NCBI RefSeq assembly: GCF_900113485.1
Contig: NZ_FOPM01000012.1
Coordinates: 1-64,000 of the forward strand
DNA: 64,000 nt
Reading direction: 5' to 3'
Source of the DNA: Methylobacterium gossipiicola
GTDB taxonomy: Bacteria > Pseudomonadota > Alphaproteobacteria > Rhizobiales > Beijerinckiaceae
Positions 34,015-41,367 of the stretch are shown here, piece by piece. Every line of letters starts with the position of its first letter. Position 1 is the first letter of the stretch. Under the pieces are notes generated by a model. It saw nothing but the letters and a program-made list of their open reading frames with translations. It had not been told where the DNA came from and did not search any database. Made by a program: the position numbers and the translations under genes.

Positions 34015-34548
34015 ATGTTCGCCCGTTTCTTCGCCGCTCTAATCGCCGCCATCCTCGGGGTCCTGCGGCTCCCCTTCGAGATCCTCGGCTTCCGCCCCCG
34101 CCCCACGGCGGAGAGCGTCGCGGCGGCCGCGCTCGACGTTGCGCAGGCCCATCCCGTCGCCCCCGCTTCCGAGGTCAGGGCGGATCTCCACCCCGTCGCT
34201 GAGCTTGTCCGGCAGCATGCCCGCGCGCGGCTCTTCACTCATCAAAGGCACGACCTGCCGGTTCCCCTTCCGGCTCCCCTGGCTTCGTGGATCGCCGGCC
34301 TGTCCTCGACGCAGCTCGGGCACGTGATCGGCTGCCCTAGCGAGCGCCTGCAGAAGCACATCAACGCGGGCCTCGGGGGCTCTTCGGCGGACGGTCCCTT
34401 CCACCTCCCCGCCGTCCCCGCCGAGCCGGTCCGCCACGTCGCGAGCAAGGGCGCTACGGGCGGAACAGGCGGTCCGAGCCGCACGACGGATCTTACGGAG
34501 GCGCTGGCGGAGTTGGGGTTCACGCCGCAGTACTCCTACCGACGCTGA
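34015..34548 (+). CDS. Hypothetical protein with N-terminal membrane helix
   Basis: A 177-aa protein that opens with a membrane-inserting helix (MFARFFAALIAAILGVLRLP). A polar region follows, with a probable helix-turn-helix-like stretch (LASWIAGLSSTQLGHVIGCP, SERLQKHINAGLG), and a Gly/Thr-rich tail. ATG 34015 has AGGAG about 6 nt upstream. No family recognised. A textbook terminator lies just downstream. Confidence 0.5.
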   Translation: MFARFFAALIAAILGVLRLPFEILGFRPRPTAESVAAAALDVAQAHPVAPASEVRADLHPVAELVRQHARARLFTHQRHDLPVPLPAPLASWIAGLSSTQLGHVIGCPSERLQKHINAGLGGSSADGPFHLPAVPAEPVRHVASKGATGGTGGPSRTTDLTEALAELGFTPQYSYRR

Positions 34549-34570
34549 TCAACCCGCCCTCCCCGCATCA

Positions 34571-34600
34571 AGCCCGCCGGATCGCTCCGGCGGGCTTTTC
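34571..34600 (+). terminator. Rho-independent terminator
   Basis: AGCCCGCCGGA pairs with TCCGGCGGGCT around a TCGC loop and is followed by TTTTC. It ends the plus-strand gene at 34015-34548, and its reverse also serves the convergent minus-strand gene. Confidence 0.8.
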
Positions 34601-34915
34601 TTATGGGCGGTAGCCGATTGCCTTGAAGACCTTGTCCCGGTCGCGCTCGGCCACCTCGGCCCGGGCCCGCTCCGCCCCGAGGGCGCCCGCACAGGATGCG
34701 AGCTCTGCACGGAGACGGACGACCTCGGCATGGGCGGCGGCAGCGGACTGGCGCGTGCGGGCGAGCTCGGCGACGAGGCACTCGACGGAGGAGACGCCGG
34801 CCTGACGCTGCCTGTCGATCTCCGAAAAGAACGTGTCGACGGCGTATGCCCCAAGGGCTGCCGTCTGGAATACGCGGGAGCCGGCTTCCATGGAAAGTTG
34901 GGCGAAGTGGCTCAT
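34601..34915 (-). CDS. Small coiled-coil protein, unrecognised
   Basis: A 104-aa protein. The N-terminal 40 residues resemble a phasin-like or structural helix (QLSMEAGSRVFQTAALGAYA, VDTFFSEIDRQRQAGVSSVE). The rest is a long coiled coil (ELARTRQSAAAAHAEVVRLR, then AELASCAGALGAERARAEVA). Function unknown. It ends in the shared terminator. Confidence 0.5.
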   Translation of the reverse strand: MSHFAQLSMEAGSRVFQTAALGAYAVDTFFSEIDRQRQAGVSSVECLVAELARTRQSAAAAHAEVVRLRAELASCAGALGAERARAEVAERDRDKVFKAIGYRP

Positions 34916-35092
34916 CGGGCGTCTCTGGGGCTGGGCGATCTCACCACCCTATGAGGCACCTGGGCGCGAATCGGTGGCAAGCCGTTTTTCGGATTTCCAC
35001 AGGCCGTGGTTACCGAACAGTTACGAGCGGTCGTTTTGAGACGTCGAGGGCTGTCCTCCCGTTACTCCTATCGGGAGAAACGGAAATTGCCG

Positions 35093-35500
35093 TCACACGA
35101 TGACGCCGGCTTTCGGGGGCGAGAGCAGGCGCAGGCGAAGCGCGTCCGCGACTTCGTTCCGGTCGTAGACAACGCCCTCCTTGCCTGCTTCTTTGGCGCG
35201 CTGCGTCCGCTCCACGAGCTGATGGGCCGTCCGCCGGATGATGTCCGCGGGATCGAGCGTGCCCACTACGACCCCGTCCACGACGAGGGCGTGGACGGCG
35301 TCGCGAAGGGCGTCGACCACGGCCCGATCGAGCGTCGCCGGATCCGGACGGCCGACGTCGCGCCAGCGCTGCCGCAGGTCGCGCATGCGGTTGGCCGTCT
35401 GGCGACGGATCCTCCCGATCCGGCGGGCGCCTGTTTCCATGTAGCTGTGGACGGGGTGGTAGCTGGGCTCTCTCATGAAGGCAGCATACCCCCGGGGCAT
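35093..35500 (-). CDS. Phage-like hypothetical protein, basic
   Basis: A 135-aa protein (or 127 aa from the second ATG at 35476) with an Arg-rich helical front (ARRIGRIRRQTANRMRDLRQ) and a helical back (VERTQRAKEAGKEGVVYDRN). It may bind nucleic acid judging by charge, but no family is recognised. Neither possible start has a clear ribosome-binding site. Confidence 0.45.
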   Translation of the reverse strand: MPRGYAAFMREPSYHPVHSYMETGARRIGRIRRQTANRMRDLRQRWRDVGRPDPATLDRAVVDALRDAVHALVVDGVVVGTLDPADIIRRTAHQLVERTQRAKEAGKEGVVYDRNEVADALRLRLLSPPKAGVIV

Positions 35501-35639
35501 GCAAGGAACGCGTCACTTGTTACGCCAACCTGAACGGGTTGTTCATACTGTAGGCTGACGTGCGCCCGAACCGGGCCGCCGTGCGCCCGACGTCGGCCCG
35601 TGTGTTGCCGGGTGCACCGGCCGGGGGGAGGCTGCCCCC

Positions 35640-35996
35640 ATGAAGATCCAGATCGAGTTCGACGTCTCCGCCTACGCCTCTGAGGTCGACGTCTTCGTCG
35701 AGCGCTCCTTCGCGCCCGCCATCGTCGACGCCTTGAACGTCGCGGGGCGGCGCGCGAGGTTGGCCGTGATCGAGGCCATGCCGGCCGTGCTCGATCGACC
35801 GACCCCGTTCACGACGGGAGACATCGGGCTGTTCGAGGCATCTCTCGACAACGCCGGGGGCAAGGACGCGGCCGCCTACCTGCGGATCCAGCCGGACCGG
35901 GCGCAGTACCTCCAGTACCAAATACTCGGGGGAACGCGCGGCCCCGGAGATCCCGGCAGCACGTCTACCGGTCCCACCGCAGGTCGAAGCGGGTGA
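35640..35996 (+). CDS. Truncated phage virion (tail/neck-type) protein
   Basis: A 118-aa protein beginning MKIQIEFDVSAYASEVDVFV and containing APAIVDALNVAGRRARLAVI, EAMPAVLDRPTPFTTGDIGL and AQYLQYQILGGTRGPG. This order (N-terminal strand, helix of AIxxALNxxxxxAR, then RPTPFT and YLxxQIxGGxR) recalls small minor-tail or neck proteins of alphaproteobacterial phages. After GGTRG the sequence becomes low-complexity Gly/Ser/Thr, and the usual C-terminal half is missing. It is the only structural-type gene seen, so it is probably a prophage remnant. Confidence 0.5.
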   Translation: MKIQIEFDVSAYASEVDVFVERSFAPAIVDALNVAGRRARLAVIEAMPAVLDRPTPFTTGDIGLFEASLDNAGGKDAAAYLRIQPDRAQYLQYQILGGTRGPGDPGSTSTGPTAGRSG

Positions 35997-36315
35997 CGAT
36001 GGTGGGGACGTCGCGGTGGCTCGGCATGACCCTGATCCCAAAGGGACGCAGGCTGCCACGAGGGCGCCCGCGTCTAGGTGACCGGGCGGAAAGGGAGCGG
36101 AAGGCCCGGCATGGTCAGGCTCGGATCAGGCCGTGCACCCGCCAACACATGCCGGGGCTAGCCCCCCTGAAACGTAGAACCCCCCGCCAACCTGTGGCGA
36201 GGGGTTCCGCATGATGTGGTGCATCAAGACCCTGTGCGAGCCCTCTGACTGTACCGGACAGGGCAGAGACCCACAAGCACAGAACCGAGAAACCGACGGC
36301 CTGAGAGTAGGATAG

Positions 36316-36530
36316 CTGAGCCTCATCCTGGAAGGTTTGCGGGTCTGAGACCCATCCTAAGACGGGCGGGATACCGTACCCCCCAAGATACATCCTGGGA
36401 GGGCGGCGGGACACCCGACCCCCTGAGACACATCCTGGGAGGGCGGCGGGACACCCGACCCCCTGAGACACATCCTGGGAGGCGGCGGGACACCCGACCT
36501 CCTGAGACCTATCCAGGGAGGGCGGAGGGA
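36316..36530. repeat. 40-bp tandem repeat array
   Basis: About five copies of a 40-bp unit (core CATCCTGGGAGGGCGGCGGG followed by ACACCCGACCCCCTGAGACA). The core CATCCTGGGA recurs at 36391, 36431 and 36471, exactly 40 bp apart. Copies on both sides are degenerate and one has lost a G. No credible gene covers the array. It lies 70-290 bp beyond the stop of the polymerase-like gene. The surrounding 36000-36600 stretch holds no gene. Confidence 0.85.
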
Positions 36531-36550
36531 GAAGAGAAGGAGAGATGAGA

Positions 36551-36573
36551 GGCGGGCCCGAGACGGGCCCGCC
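36551..36573 (-). terminator. Perfect GC-rich hairpin after the polymerase-like gene
   Basis: GGCGGGCCCG and CGGGCCCGCC pair around a 3-nt loop, 30 bp past the minus-strand stop. A pyrimidine-rich tract follows in the direction of transcription. Confidence 0.55.
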
Positions 36574-36602
36574 GGGCCCAAAAGGCCCATATGAGGAATG
36601 GG

Positions 36603-37841
36603 TCAACCGATTATTGTTGCAGGAGAACGGGTTACGGCGCCGAGAACACCCGTCAGGATTTCGTCCATTTTCGCCTCCATCCAGGCTCCGTGGGACGCTG
36701 GGACGATGAAGGAGTCGTGGACAGGGAGGCAGGGGACGGACGCCTTCTCGCAGGCATTCAGAACGTCCACGGCCATGGCGCTGTCCACGGCCATGCAGCG
36801 GATCCCACGGTCGGCTCCGATGTCCTTGGCGATGGGAGCGTTCCGCGCTACGACGGCCTTGAGCAGGCCGCGGGTGTAGTCCCAGCCGTGCCCCCAGGTG
36901 TCCTTGTCCATGAGGGCCGCCGCGGCCGCGTTCATGGTCTTGGCGTTCAGGGCGACGTTCAAGGCGAGCTTGCCCTCGGCACGGGGGAACGTCCCTGTCT
37001 CGTAGGGATCGTGACGCAGGACGTGCCCCCGTGCCGCGTAGAGGATCCTTGGGTGGAGCGTGGCGAAGTCCGGCTCGACGCAGACCTCACCGTTGATGAG
37101 GAGGTCCTTGCGGGCGCCCTTGGGGAGGCTCTGCCACCAGCCGTAGAGCCGGCCGTGGCGATCCCAGCGCCCCCGCCCGAACACGCGGTAGGCCTCGGGC
37201 AATGGGGTCGGCACCACGCAGGCCCAGGTCCCCCGCTTGTCGTTGCGGGCGCGGACGACGCGCGTGGCGTGTTCCCATCCGTCGCCCGTCGGCATCGTTA
37301 CCGAGACGGTGCCGAGGTAGGCGTTGATGCGGTCGAGCTCCGCTTCGAGGCGCCGGGTCTGACGGGTCGGATCGTAGCCGATGACGTCGCCGGCCTCGTC
37401 CTTCAGGATGAGGCGGGAGCGTTTCGTCTCGTACTCGAAGGGCGCGTCGCGGTAGGCGTGGATCAAGTCCGGCGTCGCGCGGATCCTGGACTGACGCGCG
37501 TTGGGGAGCAGATGGGCGCCGGGGGAGGCGCGCATCTCCTCAATGAGACCAAGGTCGAGGAGCTCGTCGACGACGCGCAGGACCCGGTCGTAGCTGTAGG
37601 CGAGACCCTGGTAGCGGCTTTGGTTCGCGTAGAACGCGCGGCGGCGCGAGTAGCTGATCCAGGCCCCCTCCCCGGGCGCAGTGTCAGCCGCGATGCAGAC
37701 GGCGGCCAGGATCGAGCGCCGGGCGGCGTCATGCTTTCGGTCGGGGCAGGCGGGGACGCCAGCGGAGGCGAGGATGCCTTCAGGCACTCGCCAGTGGAAA
37801 TCGAGGGCGCGATCCCGCTCCCCAGTCCAGTCGTTACTCAT
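36603..37841 (-). CDS. Winged-helix protein with family-A-polymerase-like palm (replication-type)
   Basis: A 412-aa protein. Residues 35-105 look like a replication-initiator winged helix (YSYDRVLRVVDELLDLGLIE). The C-terminal half carries three motifs in the order of family A DNA polymerases. Motif A-like is EVCVEPDFATLHPRILYAA (D258, R265). Motif B-like is AEGKLALNVALNAKTMNA (about 289-304). Motif C-like is VPCLPVHDSFIVP (H375, D376). Fingers and thumb are much shorter than in DNA polymerase I. It could be a compact replicative or priming enzyme of a mobile element; an inactive relative is also possible. ATG 37841 is chosen because it starts the conserved polar N-terminus. A hairpin and the 40-bp repeat array follow the stop. 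Confidence 0.6.
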   Translation of the reverse strand: MSNDWTGERDRALDFHWRVPEGILASAGVPACPDRKHDAARRSILAAVCIAADTAPGEGAWISYSRRRAFYANQSRYQGLAYSYDRVLRVVDELLDLGLIEEMRASPGAHLLPNARQSRIRATPDLIHAYRDAPFEYETKRSRLILKDEAGDVIGYDPTRQTRRLEAELDRINAYLGTVSVTMPTGDGWEHATRVVRARNDKRGTWACVVPTPLPEAYRVFGRGRWDRHGRLYGWWQSLPKGARKDLLINGEVCVEPDFATLHPRILYAARGHVLRHDPYETGTFPRAEGKLALNVALNAKTMNAAAAALMDKDTWGHGWDYTRGLLKAVVARNAPIAKDIGADRGIRCMAVDSAMAVDVLNACEKASVPCLPVHDSFIVPASHGAWMEAKMDEILTGVLGAVTRSPATIIG

Positions 37842-38314
37842 GTCTGCCAGCTCACTCACAGGGGGTCGAGCCGGGCACCACACCGACACGAATACCAAAG
37901 GGTGCTTGCGAGTCTGGCCTACGTCTAGGGCAATATACGGTGCGCCACCGCGTCAACTCTGAGAACTACTTGGAAGAATACATCACCGCTGGGGAAGCTG
38001 TGCTGATGGGGCTAGGGGGCATAATTTCGGGGGCTACGCCGGCCGAATGGAGGTCACTGGAAGAATCCCCCAACTCCATCTCAAAAAGGGCCACAGGGCA
38101 TTGTCTGGCCTCGGAAGTGAAATGCGGATTGACAAAATGCCGCAGGGGGTATGGAGGCTTAGGGGCGCGGCGGGCCCGGACCCGGGAACCGGGGGGCCGC
38201 TCTGCGGAGGTTCCCGACCCGAACGGAACGACCTTTCGCCCTCTTCGCCAAATCGGCAGGCCGCTCTGAACTGACTGCTCCCTTTTTCCGGTCGCAGTGA
38301 CGGGCTAGGCCTTA
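37842..38314. other. Non-coding stretch before the IS element
   Basis: About 470 bp without a convincing gene. It includes the presumed promoter of the polymerase-like gene (minus strand, near 37860-37960) and a GC-rich hairpin-prone patch at about 38155-38220. Short open frames here lack ribosome-binding sites and homology I can recognise. Confidence 0.4.
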
Positions 38315-39233
38315 GAGCCTGTTTGAGGACCTCCACCGGCCGTCCCCATCTGTCTCGTGTAGCAACACGAATTCCGCCTGGCGGGGCGGCGTGGAGAGCA
38401 GATGTGGACGGACCGGCATCGGACGCGCCATGAAGCGCGTCTGAAGAACATGGTGATGGAGGCGGGCTTGGACGAGGTGGCCCGCTTCCTGGAGCGGGCT
38501 GACCCGCCGGCCCGACCGAACGCCAGGTCGGCGCGCCGCGTGATGGCGGCCGTTGCTTGGCATCTGCGGACGGGCGGCGGATGGCGGGCCTTGCCCGATG
38601 GCTTCCTGCCCTGGCGCACCGTCTATGGATGGTTCCGGCGCTGGGTGGACAAGGGCCTGTTCGCGGTTCTGATGCGGACGCTCGCGCGCCGACAGCGCCG
38701 CCGCTGCGGGCGGCGTCCCACGCCGCGGCTGGCGATCATCGACACCCAGAGCGTCAAGTGCATCGGCGTGCGCGGGCCACGCGGTTACGATGCCGCCAAG
38801 AGGATGGTCGGCCGCAAACGCGTGATGATGGTCGATGCCGAGGGGCACATCCTGGCCATGGCTATCGTGCCGGCCAACGTGCAGGACTGTGACACGCTGT
38901 CGGCTCTGGACGAGGGCAAGCCGTACTGGCCGAGCCTGCGTCTGGGCCTCTTCGACAGCGTCTTCCGGGCCAAGCGCTGCGAGGAATGGTGCAACCTTCA
39001 CGGCATGCGCCGACGGGTCGTCGAAAAAGACCCGGACCAGAAGGGCTTCGTCGTTCTAGAACGGCGCTGGATCGTCGAGCGCACCTTCGGCTGGCTGAGC
39101 CACTGGGGTGGGCTTCTCCGCGAGCGGGCCGGACGCCTCGACGTCGCAACCGGACGCCTCATCTGCGTGGCTTGCCTCATGGCCGCCAACGCCCTCAACA
39201 ATCCAGCCTAAGCGATCGCGCTCAAACAGGCTC
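38315..39233 (+). mobile_element. IS5-family insertion sequence, intact
   Basis: Terminal inverted repeats GAGCCTGTTTGAG (38315-38327) and CTCAAACAGGCTC (39221-39233) are perfect over 13 bp. They are flanked by TTA on both sides (38312-38314 and 39234-39236), the expected 3-bp target duplication of this IS5 subgroup. Total length is 919 bp with one transposase gene. Intact ends, target duplication and gene imply a recent insertion. Confidence 0.92.
38402..39211 (+). CDS. IS5-family transposase
   Basis: A 269-aa DDE transposase, complete in one frame. N-terminal DUF4096-like part: SARRVMAAVAWHLRTGGGWR, ALPDGFLPWRTVYGWFRRW. Catalytic part: LAIIDTQSVKCIGVRGPRGY with the first Asp, MMVDAEGHILAMAIVPANVQ with the second region, and VLERRWIVERTFGWLSHWGG with the final Glu in the usual RWxVERTFGWL signature. 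It cuts and moves the surrounding IS element. Confidence 0.95.
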   Translation: MWTDRHRTRHEARLKNMVMEAGLDEVARFLERADPPARPNARSARRVMAAVAWHLRTGGGWRALPDGFLPWRTVYGWFRRWVDKGLFAVLMRTLARRQRRRCGRRPTPRLAIIDTQSVKCIGVRGPRGYDAAKRMVGRKRVMMVDAEGHILAMAIVPANVQDCDTLSALDEGKPYWPSLRLGLFDSVFRAKRCEEWCNLHGMRRRVVEKDPDQKGFVVLERRWIVERTFGWLSHWGGLLRERAGRLDVATGRLICVACLMAANALNNPA

Positions 39234-39430
39234 TTACGGCACGCTGCCCCTGGTCACCGGCGACGCATCCCTCCGGCCCTTTGTTGCAGTTGGCCAACGC
39301 AACAGATTACGGGGGGGACTCGAAGGCAGTCCAGCTGTGTCAATATCGGAGTACAAACCAACGACTGGGTATCATCCTCCAGTATGGGGTTTCAATAATA
39401 CAGTCTAACAAAATGATCTTAGACAGGCTC

Positions 39431-41356
39431 TCAAACCTTGGAAGGAGTCGCGCGGCGGCCCTGCACGCGGAACAGCACGATGACGTGCTCCGAGGTACCC
39501 CATCGCGGCACAAGGTGATGCACGGAGACGCGTTCCGATACGACGGGCTGCCCGCCGCCGATCTCGCGTAGATCCAGGACCATCAGGATGCCGTAGCGGA
39601 CGTTCGTGACGTCGTACGATGCTTTCTGAAGGCCGAAGCGACGGACAACACCGTCGTTGGTGAGCTTCTGACGGGTGCGCTTGATCTCCGCCACCATCTT
39701 CGTGCGCATGAACGAGAACAGGATGTCGACGCGCCCGCCGCCTATGTCCCTCGCCTCGGCTTGGCAAACCGAAGCGAGGGACGAGCCCATCAGGAATTCG
39801 AAGTAATCTGCGTGGAGTTCCGCCTCCAAGGGGGTTTTCGCCAAGTCGCGCTCGAACATGTACCGGGTCCGCCCGAGGGAGCTCACGCCGACGTTGCTGC
39901 GCATCACGACGAACAGCACGGTCGTCCAGAGGACGATGTCGAAGAGGGTTCGGCCGTCGGGGTCCCGTAGGTAATCCGCGTTCCGTTGCAGATCCCGGAT
40001 CACAGTGTCGAAGAGGTCTCCGATCACGGTCGCCGTGGTCGCGTCGGTGAGATACGCCATGGCCGCGGCGATGCGTCCAAGGGCCGATCCGCGGAGATCC
40101 TCGGGGATTAGCTCAATGAGGGCGGCGGTCGGAGAGCACCCGGCCGCCGCCGACGTAGGGCGGTGGAGGACCGCGTCCTCCCTTGCCTCCGCGACGCGCG
40201 CCCTGAGATCGGTGGCGGTCGGAAGCTGGCCCGAGGAGGCGTTTTCCACGATCCATTCGTCGAGGAGCGCCAGTGAATGGGTTTCCCGCTGGAGGGCGCC
40301 CACAATGCGCGGGCGGAGGACGACCTCCAGCCCGCCGTCGGCCGCCCGGCCGACGAGGCTTCGGCTCGCCGCGTAGACGGTCAGCAATTCCTCCTGGATC
40401 ACCGCGGCGGCGTTCAGCCATGCCTGCTTCGACAGGCTCAGGTCGAGGGACGCAAGCCGGTGTCCTAGAAGCGACCAATGCACCCGCTCCTCGTTCCTCA
40501 GGCCAAGCCAGGAAACGATCTCCTCCGGCCGGTCCGAAACGGTGAGGTATGCTGTATAGGCGAAGGCCGACGCCTTGATGCCGTCGATGCGGGCTGCGAG
40601 ATCCGCCGGCGTCCGACCGGATTGAAACGCCACGAGCGTATCGACGCATTGGCCGTAAAGCCGGGCGTCCTCGCGGTCCCCGCCGACCTCCTCGGCCCTC
40701 GCGAACCATGAACGGGCCCGTTCGAAGGCACCCAGGGCCGCTTCCGGTCCCGACGCGTCCAATCCATTCCGCAGGGCATCGAGCCCTAGCTCCATGGACG
40801 CCTCGTCCTCGGCTTCCCCGACCTGCAGCAACCGTTCGAGCGCAGCCCGAAGGTCGTCGTCGGGTTCCTGTGCGAGTATCGCCCCCGCGACCCGCGCGGC
40901 ATGGCGAAGGAAATCGCCGTCGTCCTCGACGTCGAGGTCGATGAGTTCGGCCTGGAGGCGCTTGAGCAGGGCACGGTCGGACTGACCGAGGACCATGGCC
41001 CCCTTGAGGGCATGCGAACGGACGCCGTAGTCCTGACCTGCCTCAACCGCGCGCGCCAGGAAGGCGCGTCCGAGCAGCGAACGCGCCGTTGCTTGCAGGC
41101 GACCGCCTCGGCCGAGCCATGCGGAGATCTCGATCATCGCGGTGACGTCGGCCGAACGGCGGACGATTTCCTCGGCAGCGCGCTGGGTCAGGTCGACCCG
41201 TGGATGTGTGACGAGCGCGACGAAAAGGTCCGCGCCCTCCACCTCGGTCGACCTGTCCCGGACGGCGTCGCGTAGCGCATCGGCCGTCGTCCCCGACAGG
41301 TCGACGTCCGCGGGATCGGCGGCGTCCAGCAGGCATTGCACCACGTCCAGGGCCAC
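39431..41356 (-). CDS. Effector nuclease of ABC-three-component-like system (helical domain + PD-(D/E)xK)
   Basis: A 641-aa protein starting at GTG 41356, 11 nt after the ATPase stop. Residues 1 to about 440 are almost entirely helical and look like an irregular helical-repeat scaffold. The C-terminal 130 residues form a restriction-endonuclease-like domain: helix ELHADYFEFLMGSSLASVCQ (E513), then GGGRVDILFSF with D544, then KMVAEIKRTRQ with E557 and K559, followed by strands VRYGILMVLDL and EHVIVLFRVQG. This D-(12)-ExK arrangement fits an active PD-(D/E)xK nuclease. As the third gene of an operon with an ABC ATPase, it is probably the toxic or DNA-cleaving effector. Confidence 0.75.
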   Translation of the reverse strand: MALDVVQCLLDAADPADVDLSGTTADALRDAVRDRSTEVEGADLFVALVTHPRVDLTQRAAEEIVRRSADVTAMIEISAWLGRGGRLQATARSLLGRAFLARAVEAGQDYGVRSHALKGAMVLGQSDRALLKRLQAELIDLDVEDDGDFLRHAARVAGAILAQEPDDDLRAALERLLQVGEAEDEASMELGLDALRNGLDASGPEAALGAFERARSWFARAEEVGGDREDARLYGQCVDTLVAFQSGRTPADLAARIDGIKASAFAYTAYLTVSDRPEEIVSWLGLRNEERVHWSLLGHRLASLDLSLSKQAWLNAAAVIQEELLTVYAASRSLVGRAADGGLEVVLRPRIVGALQRETHSLALLDEWIVENASSGQLPTATDLRARVAEAREDAVLHRPTSAAAGCSPTAALIELIPEDLRGSALGRIAAAMAYLTDATTATVIGDLFDTVIRDLQRNADYLRDPDGRTLFDIVLWTTVLFVVMRSNVGVSSLGRTRYMFERDLAKTPLEAELHADYFEFLMGSSLASVCQAEARDIGGGRVDILFSFMRTKMVAEIKRTRQKLTNDGVVRRFGLQKASYDVTNVRYGILMVLDLREIGGGQPVVSERVSVHHLVPRWGTSEHVIVLFRVQGRRATPSKV

Positions 41357-41367
41357 GGATTGTCCCG

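Noticed and set aside
36316-36530. 40-bp tandem repeats as a possible CRISPR array
   Set aside because: The copies are contiguous with no variable spacers and no cas genes are near, so it is a plain tandem repeat.
36115-36606. Minus-strand open frame of 163 codons across the repeats
   Set aside because: Its translation only reflects the 40-bp repeats; there is no ribosome-binding site and it overlaps the polymerase-like gene end.
37939-38269. Plus-strand open frame of about 110 codons before the IS element
   Set aside because: No ribosome-binding site, no domain, and an Arg/Gly-rich end typical of random GC-rich sequence.
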